Assembly: GCF_014217565.1 (NCBI RefSeq)
Contig: NZ_CP043661.1
Location: forward strand, 5,518,001-5,582,000
DNA length: 64,000 nt
Direction of reading: 5' to 3'
From: Kribbella qitaiheensis
GTDB taxonomy: Bacteria; Actinomycetota; Actinomycetes; Propionibacteriales; Kribbellaceae
Part shown: positions 47,097 through 54,628 of the stretch, one piece after another
Layout of the letters: every line of letters starts with the position of its first letter
Numbering within the stretch: position 1 is the stretch's first letter
Position numbers and translations under genes: made by a program
The notes under the pieces: generated by a model
Told to the model about the DNA's origin: nothing
What the model saw: only the letters and a program-made list of their open reading frames with translations
The model's database searches: none

Positions 47097-47621
47097 GAAA
47101 GCGCTCCTCGAATCATTGGCCGCGGGGCGGGCGGCCGGATCAGCCGATTTTGAGCGCCATCCCGCCAACTGAAAAGCCATTCCCTGTCCGTCTGGTGCCT
47201 TGGCAGTACTACGCCCCTCTACCGCGAGGGGTGTGTCCCGAGCGACAGGTAGTGGGTGGCTGCTGGCCCGGGTGTCACGCTCAGCCGGGTGGAGCCGGGG
47301 CCGGATTCGAGGACCATTACCTGTCGCTCGGGACACCGGAGGGGTCTGGTTGTGGCTAGCTGGAAACTTTCTATCGGTATAGGCAAGTTTGTTTCCGCCA
47401 GGCCGGGGATCGGCCCGGTTCGGGCCGATTGAGGGTGTGGTCGGACGCCCAGGCAGGCAGTGGTGGAGCTGGGCGGGGGTGGTCGGGGCCTACTGGGGTG
47501 GAGGTGGCGCTCAGGCTGGTGGTCGGCGGGGGATGGTTTGGGTGGGTGGTGGGGGTGCACTGCCTGGCTGGCGGTACGGCGCGCTGACTTCGGCGAGATG
47601 CGGGTCGGCGTACCGGGTGTG
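47097..47621. other. Long intergenic region with a structured element
   Basis: No convincing gene. It holds a 104-bp element with 19-bp inverted ends (47233-47336), a hairpin ATCGGCCCG-GTT-CGGGCCGAT at 47409-47429, and a G-rich tract from about 47460 to 47560 (many GGGG and GGTGG). Apparent long frames here use Pro/His/Thr-rich codons and overlap the glutamine-synthetase-like gene in antisense, so they are not believed. Confidence 0.5.
47233..47336. repeat. 104-bp element with perfect 19-bp inverted ends
   Basis: GTGTCCCGAGCGACAGGTA at 47233-47251 and its exact complement at 47318-47336, with a 66-base interior that has its own GGCTG/CAGCC pairing. No coding capacity. It may be a miniature inverted-repeat element, a REP-type element or a structured transcript. 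Confidence 0.75.
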
Positions 47622-47652
47622 TTGACACTGGTGTGGAACGCGCGCCTACGAT
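47622..47652 (+). promoter_or_regulatory. Promoter of the glutamine-synthetase-like gene
   Basis: Consensus -35 TTGACA at 47622-47627 and TACGAT at 47647-47652 (19-base spacer). The transcript would have a leader of about 40 bases before GTG 47702. Confidence 0.55.
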
Positions 47653-47701
47653 GGGGGTTAATGGACTGGCCGTAGACCAATAGAATGCATCGGGAGCGAT
47701 C

Positions 47702-49066
47702 GTGGCCTCTGAACGTGGGAAGTTGACTGTGCAGCAGCTGCGCGATCTGGTGGCGTCCGGTGTGATCGATACGGTGCTGGTCGCGATCACGGATATGCAG
47801 GGACGGTTGCAGGGGAAGCGGTGTGGGGCTCGGTACTTCCTGGAGGAGGTGCTGCGGCACGGGACCGAGGGGTGCAACTACCTGCTCGCGGTCGACGTCG
47901 ACATGAACACGGTCGGCGGGTACGAGATGTCCTCCTGGGAACGCGGGTACGGCGACCTGCTGATGGCTCCCGATCTCGACACGCTCCGGCTCCTGCCTTG
48001 GCTGGAGGGCACCGCGCTCGTGTTGTGCGACGTGCAGTGGCTGGACGGCAAGCCGATGCCTGCCTCGCCGCGGCAGATTCTCAAGGCGCAGCTCGATCGG
48101 CTCGCCGAACTCGGCATGAAGGCATACGTCGGGACCGAGCTCGAGTTCATCGTCTTCAACGACACGTTCGAAGCCGCCTGGGACAAGAAATATCGCGGGC
48201 TCGACCCCGCCAATCAGTACAACGTGGACTACTCCCTGCTCGGCACCTCCCGGATCGAGCCGCTGCTCCGCGACATCCGCAACTCGATGGAAGGCGCCGG
48301 CCTGTACGTCGAGTCGGCCAAGGGCGAATGCAATCTCGGCCAGCAGGAGATCGCCTTCCGGTACGACGAGGCGCTGGCGACCTGCGACAACCACTCGATC
48401 TACAAGACCGGGTCGAAGGAGATCGCGGCCAAGCACGGCAAGAGCCTGACCTTCATGGCGAAGTACGACGAGCGCGAGGGCAACTCGTGCCACATCCATC
48501 TGAGCTTCCGCTCCACCGACGGTGACGCCGTACTGGCGGGTGAGCGCGAGCACGGATTCTCCGAGCTGATGGAGCACTTCATCGCCGGCCAGCTCGCCTG
48601 CCTGCCCGAACTCACCTACCTGCTCGCCCCGAACATCAACTCGTACAAGCGATTCGTGCCTGGCAGCTTCGCGCCGACCGCCGTCGCCTGGGGCCTCGAC
48701 AACCGCACCTGCGCCCTGAGAGTGGTCGGCCACGGCGAGTCTCTCCGCGTCGAGAACCGCCTCCCCGGCGGAGACGTGAACCCGTACCTCGCGGTCGCCG
48801 CGCTGATCGCAGCAGGTCTGCACGGCATCGAGAACCTGCTCGAGCTGGAGCCCAGCTTCGAGGGCAACGCGTACGACTCCGAGAAGCCGCACGTGCCGAC
48901 CACCTTGCGCGAGGCGGCCGCCTTGTTCACCGGGTCGAAGATCGCGCGGGAGGCGTTCGGCGACGAGATGGTGGACCACTACTCGAATGCCGCGCGGGTC
49001 GAGCTCGACGCGTACGACGCGGCCGTCACCGACTGGGAGCTGACCCGTGGCTTCGAACGCCTCTGA
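47702..49066 (+). CDS. Glutamine-synthetase-like gamma-glutamylamine ligase (GlnA3/GlnA4/PuuA type)
   Basis: 454 residues, GTG start with GGGAG upstream. GS fold: ELEFIVFNDTFEAAWDKKYRG, ESAKGECNLGQQEIAFRY (metal Glu), NSCHIHLSF (HIH), VPGSFAPTAVAWGLDNRTCALRVVG and VENRLPGGDVNPYLAVAA. It lacks the adenylylated-Tyr loop sequence of true GlnA. Enzymes of this group join glutamate to putrescine, other polyamines or ethanolamine as the first catabolic step. The downstream amidotransferase, aldehyde dehydrogenase and permease fit that pathway. The exact amine is not shown. Confidence 0.88.
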   Translation: MASERGKLTVQQLRDLVASGVIDTVLVAITDMQGRLQGKRCGARYFLEEVLRHGTEGCNYLLAVDVDMNTVGGYEMSSWERGYGDLLMAPDLDTLRLLPWLEGTALVLCDVQWLDGKPMPASPRQILKAQLDRLAELGMKAYVGTELEFIVFNDTFEAAWDKKYRGLDPANQYNVDYSLLGTSRIEPLLRDIRNSMEGAGLYVESAKGECNLGQQEIAFRYDEALATCDNHSIYKTGSKEIAAKHGKSLTFMAKYDEREGNSCHIHLSFRSTDGDAVLAGEREHGFSELMEHFIAGQLACLPELTYLLAPNINSYKRFVPGSFAPTAVAWGLDNRTCALRVVGHGESLRVENRLPGGDVNPYLAVAALIAAGLHGIENLLELEPSFEGNAYDSEKPHVPTTLREAAALFTGSKIAREAFGDEMVDHYSNAARVELDAYDAAVTDWELTRGFERL

Positions 49067-49790
49067 ACAGGACGCTGCACCAGTGCGGCCGAGGATCGGC
49101 ATCACCACCTACCTGGAGCCGACGATCTGGGGTGTCTGGGAACGCGAAGCCTCCCTGCTCCCGCGTGTTTACCTCGACGCCGTGCACGCGGCAGGCGGCG
49201 TACCGCTCCTGCTCCCACCCGTCGGCACCGACCCGACCGTCCTGGATCTCCTCGACGGCCTGATCATCGCCGGCGGCTGCGACGTCGATCCAACCTCGTA
49301 CGACGCTCAGCCGCACCCGGAAACCACCGATACCCGCCCCGGCCGTGACGACCATGAAGCCATCCTGATCAAAGCGGCCCTCGATCGCGACCTGCCCCTG
49401 CTCGCGATCTGCCGCGGCCTCCAGATGCTCAACGTCACGCTGGGCGGAACGCTGGAGCAGCACCTTCCGGACGTGGTCGCTCACGACGAGCATCGCCCGT
49501 CGCCGGCCGTGTTCGGCCAGACCGAGGTCAAGGTCGAGCCAGAATCCCTGACCGGCAGATTGTTCGGCGAACAGACCACCGTCCACTGCTACCACCACCA
49601 GGCCCTCGGCATCGTCGCCCCGGACCTGAGAGTGACCGCAAGAGCGGGCGACGGAACGGTAGAGGCCGCCGAGGTCAACGGCCACGATTTCGCCCTCGGC
49701 GTCCAATGGCATCCCGAGGAGAATCCCGAAGACCTCCGGCTGTTCACCGCTTTGGTTGCTGAAGGCAAGAAAAGGAGGGCGTCCCGGTGA
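49047..49790 (+). CDS. Class I glutamine amidotransferase-like gamma-glutamyl hydrolase (PuuD type)
   Basis: 247 residues from GTG 49047, overlapping the upstream gene by 20 bases; a GTG at 49083 would begin at the conserved RPRIGITTY. Catalytic Cys in LLAICRGLQMLNV and His-Glu in GVQWHPEEN. Opening PRIGITTYLEPTIWGVW is typical of peptidase C26/PuuD proteins, which remove the gamma-glutamyl group from gamma-glutamyl-GABA or similar amides. Coupled to the next gene (GTGA). Confidence 0.9.
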   Translation: MASNASEQDAAPVRPRIGITTYLEPTIWGVWEREASLLPRVYLDAVHAAGGVPLLLPPVGTDPTVLDLLDGLIIAGGCDVDPTSYDAQPHPETTDTRPGRDDHEAILIKAALDRDLPLLAICRGLQMLNVTLGGTLEQHLPDVVAHDEHRPSPAVFGQTEVKVEPESLTGRLFGEQTTVHCYHHQALGIVAPDLRVTARAGDGTVEAAEVNGHDFALGVQWHPEENPEDLRLFTALVAEGKKRRASR

Positions 49791-51145
49791 CGCACGACGT
49801 GATCAACCCCGCCACAGAGAAGGTGGTCCGGACGATCGAGCTCGCCTCGGTCGAGCAGACCGACGCGGCGATCGACAGAGCCTCCGCCGCGTACGCCGGA
49901 TGGCGGGCCGTGTCGCCGGCCGATCGGGGCAGGCTGCTGCGCCGGTTCGCCGACGCGGTGGACGCGGACCTGGAAACGCTGGCCGCATTGGAGGTCGAGA
50001 ACGCGGGCCACACCATCTCCAACGCGCGCTGGGAAGCCGGCAACGTCCGCGACGTCCTCAACTACTACTCTGCTGCCCCGGAGCGCCTGTTCGGCAAGCA
50101 GATTCCCGTTGCCGGCGGCATCGACCTCACCTTCGCCGAACCGCTCGGCGTGGTCGGCATCATCGTGCCGTGGAACTTCCCGATGCCGATCGCCGGCTGG
50201 GGATTCGCCCCGGCGCTCGCGGCCGGCAACACGGTCGTACTGAAGCCCGCCGAGCTGACTCCGCTGACCGCCATCCGGCTGGGCGAACTCGCCCTTGAGG
50301 CAGGGATCCCGCCAGGAGTCCTGGAGATCGTGCCCGGCGCCGGGACCGTGGTGGGACAGCGATTCGTCACCCATCCCGCAGTACGGAAGGTGGTCTTCAC
50401 CGGGTCCACCGGAGTCGGCAAGCAGATCATGGCGGGCTGCGCGGACCAGGTGAAGCGGGTGACCCTGGAGCTCGGCGGCAAGTCCGCGAACATCGTCTTC
50501 GCCGATTCCGACCTGGCAAAGGCGGCGGCCCAGGCCCCGTACGGCGTGTTCGACAACGCGGGCCAGGATTGCTGTGCGCGTTCGCGGATCCTGGTCGAGC
50601 GCTCGGCGTACGAGAAGTTCATGGAGTTGTTCGAGCCCGCCGTGAAGGGTGTGAAGGTCGGCGACCCCGGCGACCCGGCGACCGAGATGGGTCCGCTGAT
50701 CTCGGCCAAGCAACTGGAGCGCGTCGCAGGCTACGTACCCGAAGACGCGCCCGTCGCCTTCCGCGGCAGTGCGCCGAGCGGCCCTGGTTATTGGTTCCCG
50801 CCGACCGTCCTCGCACCGGTTGCGCCGAGCGACCGCGCGGCGCAGGAGGAGATCTTCGGGCCGGTCGTCGCCGTGATCCCGTTCGAGGACGAGGCGGACG
50901 CGATCCGGATCGCCAACGACTCGCAGTACGGGCTGTCGGGGTCGATCTGGACCCGCGACGTCGGCCGGGCGCTGCGGGTCGGGCGTGGCGTCGAAGCCGG
51001 GAACCTGTCGATCAACTCGCACTCGTCGGTGCGGTACTCGACACCGTTCGGTGGTTACAAACAGTCCGGGCTCGGCCGCGAGCTCGGGCCGGACGCGCTC
51101 GACGCGTTCACCGAGACCAAGAACATCTTCATTTCTGAGATCTGA
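49787..51145 (+). CDS. Aldehyde dehydrogenase (PuuC-like)
   Basis: 452 residues. NAD-binding and catalytic motifs: GIIVPWNFPMPIAGWGFAPALAAGNTVVLKPAE, VFTGSTGVGKQIM, the general base Glu in VTLELGGKSANIVF, the nucleophile in NAGQDCCARSRILVE and EEIFGPVVAVIPFEDE. It should oxidise the aldehyde left after the amine group of a gamma-glutamylated amine is removed. Coupled to the hydrolase gene. Confidence 0.93.
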   Translation: MTHDVINPATEKVVRTIELASVEQTDAAIDRASAAYAGWRAVSPADRGRLLRRFADAVDADLETLAALEVENAGHTISNARWEAGNVRDVLNYYSAAPERLFGKQIPVAGGIDLTFAEPLGVVGIIVPWNFPMPIAGWGFAPALAAGNTVVLKPAELTPLTAIRLGELALEAGIPPGVLEIVPGAGTVVGQRFVTHPAVRKVVFTGSTGVGKQIMAGCADQVKRVTLELGGKSANIVFADSDLAKAAAQAPYGVFDNAGQDCCARSRILVERSAYEKFMELFEPAVKGVKVGDPGDPATEMGPLISAKQLERVAGYVPEDAPVAFRGSAPSGPGYWFPPTVLAPVAPSDRAAQEEIFGPVVAVIPFEDEADAIRIANDSQYGLSGSIWTRDVGRALRVGRGVEAGNLSINSHSSVRYSTPFGGYKQSGLGRELGPDALDAFTETKNIFISEI

Positions 51146-51158
51146 AACGGGAGGACTG

Positions 51159-51938
51159 ATGACAGACGTGAAGGCCAGCCGCCTGGAAGGCCGCGTGGCC
51201 GTGGTGACCGGCGGTGCCAGCGGGATCGGCCTGGCCAGCGTACGGCGGCTCGCGGCCGAGGGCGCGAAGGTCGTCGTCGGCGACCTCGACCCGGCCGCGG
51301 GCAAGGCCGCCGCGGACGAGGTCGGCGGGCTGTTCGTGTCGACGGACGTCACCAGCGAACCGGACGTGGAGAACCTGTTCCAGCAGGCGTACGACACGTT
51401 CGGCAGCGTCGACATCGCCTTCAACAACGCAGGCATCTCGCCGCCCGACGACGGTTCGATCCTGGAGACCGGCCTGGACGCTTGGCGCAAGGTGCAGGAG
51501 GTCAACCTCACCTCGGTCTACTTCTGCTGCAAGCACGTCATCCCGCACATGCAGCGCCAGGGCAAGGGCTCCATCATCAACACCGCATCCTTCGTCGCGG
51601 TGATGGGCGCTGCCACCTCACAGATCTCGTACTCCGCGTCGAAGGGCGGCGTGCTCGCGATGAGCCGTGAGCTCGGTGTCGAGTTCGCCCGGCAAGGCAT
51701 CCGCGTCAACGCGCTCTGCCCCGGCCCGGTGAACACCCCGCTGCTGAAGGAGCTTTTCGCCAAGGACGCCGAACGAGCGAACCGCAGACTGGTGCACGTC
51801 CCGATGGGTCGTTTCGGCGAGCCCGAGGAGATCGCCGCGGCGGTCGCGTTCCTGGCCAGCGACGACTCGTCCTTCATCACCGCCAACACCTTCCTGGTCG
51901 ACGGCGGGATCTCGGGCGCGTACGTGACCCCGCTCTGA
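51159..51938 (+). CDS. Short-chain dehydrogenase/reductase
   Basis: 259 residues. TGGASGIGLASVRRLA (NAD(P) site), DVTSEPDV, FNNAGISPP (NAG), Ser in NTASFVAVMGA and the catalytic YSASKGG, PGPVNTPL. GGGAGG precedes ATG 51159. It lies in the gamma-glutamylation operon and may oxidise or reduce an alcohol or aldehyde intermediate, which fits ethanolamine- or amino-alcohol-type substrates; that is inference. Confidence 0.92.
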   Translation: MTDVKASRLEGRVAVVTGGASGIGLASVRRLAAEGAKVVVGDLDPAAGKAAADEVGGLFVSTDVTSEPDVENLFQQAYDTFGSVDIAFNNAGISPPDDGSILETGLDAWRKVQEVNLTSVYFCCKHVIPHMQRQGKGSIINTASFVAVMGAATSQISYSASKGGVLAMSRELGVEFARQGIRVNALCPGPVNTPLLKELFAKDAERANRRLVHVPMGRFGEPEEIAAAVAFLASDDSSFITANTFLVDGGISGAYVTPL

Positions 51939-51978
51939 CCTGCCCTACGCTGAAGGCTTCAACGGGGAGAAGGTTGGC

Positions 51979-52710
51979 ATGGCAGATGGTGCGGTCAGCC
52001 GGGCGGACGAGGCGGTGTTCCGTCCGGTCCGGGCCGGGAACCCGTTCGAGGAGACGGTCGAGCGGTTGCTGCAGGCAATCAAACTCGGCGTGGTCGGGCC
52101 AGGGGAGCGGCTGCCTTCCGAACGCGACCTGGCCGCCCGGCTGAACGTCAGCCGGGTCACCCTCCGCGAGGCCATCCGCGCGCTCACCGAGGCCGGGTAC
52201 GTCGAGTCCCGCCGCGGCCGGTACGGCGGAACCTTCGTCAACTCCCAGCTCCCCAAGCCGCGCCGGCTGAGCGCCAAACAGCTCACCCGCGAACTCGGCG
52301 CCGGGGTGGACGACGCCCTCGTACTGCGGGCCGCCCTCGAAACCGGAGCGGCAGAAGCAGCCGCGAGCCGCGAACTCACCGACGCCGAGGCAGAGCACCT
52401 GAAACATTGCCTGGCCGAGACGTCATCGGCATCGCTGGCCGACTACCGCCGGATGGACTCCCGGCTACACCTGGCGATCGCGGAAGTCAGTGGCTCACCG
52501 TCGCTGACGTCCGCCACCGCCGACGTACGGATGCGCCTGAACGAACTCCTCGACGCGATCCCCTTGCTGGCGGTCAACCTCGACCACTCGAACCGCCAGC
52601 ACGAGGTGATCATCGAGGCGATCCTGGCCGGCGACCCGACCGCCGCCCGCCTCGCCATGCAGGAACATCTCTCCGGCACGGCGGCCCTCCTCCGCGGCTT
52701 CCTGACCTGA
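51979..52710 (+). CDS. FadR-subfamily GntR regulator
   Basis: 243 residues. The winged helix-turn-helix is GPGERLPSERDLAARLNVSRVTLREAIRALTEAGYVESRRGRYGGTFV (about 40-86); the C-terminal FCD domain has LRAALETGAAEAAA, RMDSRLHLAIAEVSG and RQHEVIIEAILAGD, with Asp and His residues used for metal. GGGGAGAAGG upstream of ATG 51979. Probable regulator of the flanking amine-utilisation genes and the APC permease. Confidence 0.93.
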   Translation: MADGAVSRADEAVFRPVRAGNPFEETVERLLQAIKLGVVGPGERLPSERDLAARLNVSRVTLREAIRALTEAGYVESRRGRYGGTFVNSQLPKPRRLSAKQLTRELGAGVDDALVLRAALETGAAEAAASRELTDAEAEHLKHCLAETSSASLADYRRMDSRLHLAIAEVSGSPSLTSATADVRMRLNELLDAIPLLAVNLDHSNRQHEVIIEAILAGDPTAARLAMQEHLSGTAALLRGFLT

Positions 52711-52714
52711 TTGC

Positions 52715-52772
52715 TTGACAGCGTCTGGGTCTGGTGTCTCAATTGAGGCCTTAAAGGTCTGTTGGAAGACCA
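52715..52772 (+). promoter_or_regulatory. Promoter and GntR operator candidate before the APC permease
   Basis: -35 TTGACA at 52715-52720, a weak -10 TCAATT at 52739-52744 (18-base spacer), then an inverted repeat GGTCT-N6-AGACC at 52756-52771 over the start of transcription. The position fits repression by the FadR-type protein just upstream. Confidence 0.5.
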
Positions 52773-52820
52773 TTGGTTCGATTGCGCCGTCACTCCGCCA
52801 GCAGGACCGAGGAGGCCCTC

Positions 52821-54365
52821 GTGAGTACCGACAAGACCGACGGAAGCGCGGGCAGCCCCGCGCTGAGTGAGGACGAGAAGCGCCTGCACCAGCTGGGGTA
52901 CGCGCAGGAGCTGTCCCGGACGATGTCCGGCTTCTCGAACTTCGCCGTCTCGTTCACCATCATCTCGATCCTGTCCGGCTGCCTGACCCTGTACGGCTTC
53001 GGCCTGAACACCGGCGGCCCGGTGATGATCGTCTGGGGCTGGCCGTTCGTCGGCCTGATGACGTTGCTGGTCGGCCTGGCGATGGCCGAGGTCTGCTCCA
53101 GCTTCCCGACCGCGGGCGGCCTGTACTACTGGTCGGCCAAACTCGCGCCGTCGAACGGAGCGGCCTGGTCCTGGTTCACCGGCTGGTTCAACTTCCTCGG
53201 CCAGGTGGCGGTCACGGCCGGCATCGACTTCGGTGCGGCCTTCTTCCTGAACGCCCTGCTGGACCTGCAGTTCGGTTTCTCCGCGACGCCCGGACATACG
53301 ATCCTGCTGTTCGGCCTGATCCTGCTGGTGCACGCGCTGCTGAACTCGGTCGGCGTGAAACTCGTTGCCAGGCTCAATGACATCAGCGTCTGGTGGCACA
53401 TCGTCGGCGTCGCTTTCATCGTCATCGTGCTGGCCTTCGTGCCCGATCATCACCAGTCGGCCGGCTTCGTCTTCGGGCACTTCGTCAACAACACCGGCTG
53501 GGGCTCGTCCTTCTACGTCGCGATGCTCGGGCTGCTGCTCGCGCAGTACACGTTCACCGGGTACGACGCGTCGGCGCACATGACCGAGGAGACCCACGAC
53601 GCGGCCCGGTCCGGCCCGCGCGGCATCGTGATGTCGATCATCGTCTCGCTGGTGGCCGGCTGGGTGCTGCTGATCGGCCTCACCTTCGCGATCCAGAGCT
53701 ACGAGGGCGCGACCGGCACCGACACCGGCGTACCGCCCGCGCAGATCTTCATCGACGCGGTGGGCGCCTCGCTCGGCAAGATCCTGCTGCTCGTCGTGGT
53801 CGGCGCCCAGCTGTTCTGCGGGATGTCGTCGGTGACGGCGAACTCGCGGATGATCTACGCGTTCTCCCGCGACGGCGCGCTGCCGGCCTCGTCGTTCTGG
53901 CACAAGATCAACCCGAAGACGCGGACACCGACCAACGCCATCTGGCTCGCCGCTGCCGGCGCGTTCCTGCTCGGCCTGCCGTACCTGTGGAACGCGACGG
54001 CCTACTACGCGGTGACCTCGATCGCCGTGATCGGGCTCTACATCGCCTACGTGATCCCGACCCTGCTGCGGCTGCTGCAGGGCGACAACTTCCAGCCGGG
54101 ACCGTGGAACCTGGGCCGGTGGAGCAAGCCGATCGGCGTGGTCGCGATCGTCTGGGTCGTCTTCATCACGATCCTGTTCATGCTCCCGCAGGTCAGCCCG
54201 GTCACCGGGAGCACCTTCAACTACACCCCGATCGCCGTCCTGGCCGTGCTCGGCTTCGCCGGCATCTGGTGGCTGGCGTCGGCCCGGAAGTGGTTCACCG
54301 GTCCGAAGGTCCAGGGCTCCGAAGCGGAACTGGCCGCCATCGAACGCGACCTCGAGTCGATCTGA
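52821..54365 (+). CDS. APC-family amino acid/amine permease
   Basis: 514 residues from GTG 52821, which has GAGGAGG upstream; longer frames to 52773 would include the operator and are rejected. About 12 hydrophobic segments, starting MSGFSNFAVSFTIISILSGCLTLYGFGL; the APC signature is AEVCSSFPTAGGLYYWSAKLAP, and FTGYDASAHMTEETHDA is typical of the GABA/choline/polyamine permease subgroup. Likely imports the amine or amino acid used by the gamma-glutamylation genes upstream. Confidence 0.93.
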   Translation: MSTDKTDGSAGSPALSEDEKRLHQLGYAQELSRTMSGFSNFAVSFTIISILSGCLTLYGFGLNTGGPVMIVWGWPFVGLMTLLVGLAMAEVCSSFPTAGGLYYWSAKLAPSNGAAWSWFTGWFNFLGQVAVTAGIDFGAAFFLNALLDLQFGFSATPGHTILLFGLILLVHALLNSVGVKLVARLNDISVWWHIVGVAFIVIVLAFVPDHHQSAGFVFGHFVNNTGWGSSFYVAMLGLLLAQYTFTGYDASAHMTEETHDAARSGPRGIVMSIIVSLVAGWVLLIGLTFAIQSYEGATGTDTGVPPAQIFIDAVGASLGKILLLVVVGAQLFCGMSSVTANSRMIYAFSRDGALPASSFWHKINPKTRTPTNAIWLAAAGAFLLGLPYLWNATAYYAVTSIAVIGLYIAYVIPTLLRLLQGDNFQPGPWNLGRWSKPIGVVAIVWVVFITILFMLPQVSPVTGSTFNYTPIAVLAVLGFAGIWWLASARKWFTGPKVQGSEAELAAIERDLESI

Positions 54366-54410
54366 CCGATCGTCGGCCCGGATACTTTCAACAGCTCGTT
54401 TCGCGCAATC

Positions 54411-54450
54411 CGCCCGCCCCGCACCGCCGTCCTACGGTGGGGGGCGGGCG
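54411..54450 (+). terminator. Terminator hairpin of the APC permease gene
   Basis: 16-bp stem with one mismatch, CGCCCGCCCCGCACCG / CGGTGGGGGGCGGGCG, and an eight-base loop, 46 bases past the stop. Confidence 0.85.
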
Positions 54451-54628
54451 ATTTCGGCGTGGTTCCGGGCGACACGCCGGGTCGACGCGCACCCGCGCGC
54501 GATTACGTGCAGGAACAGATAGGTAACGAGGTGGTGGCTGTTGTGTCTCTATATGTGACACTCGCCGTGTCCACTAGCACTCGACTGTGATGTCGGCGAA
54601 TGTAATCCTTCGGGGAGAATGTTGATCG

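Noticed and set aside
47219-49108. Long minus-strand frame across the inverted-repeat element and the glutamine-synthetase-like gene
   Set aside because: Antisense to the ligase gene and rich in His/Pro/Thr; no start context or motif.
49589-51511. A 640-codon minus-strand frame opposite the aldehyde dehydrogenase
   Set aside because: Shadow of a well-supported gene on the plus strand.
52770-52800. GGTTCGATT resembling a tRNA T-loop
   Set aside because: No acceptor, D-arm or anticodon stem can be drawn around it. No tRNA or rRNA gene was recognised anywhere in the window.
52773-52820. Longer N-terminus for the APC permease
   Set aside because: It would begin just past the GGTCT/AGACC operator and lacks a ribosome binding site; GTG 52821 has GAGGAGG.
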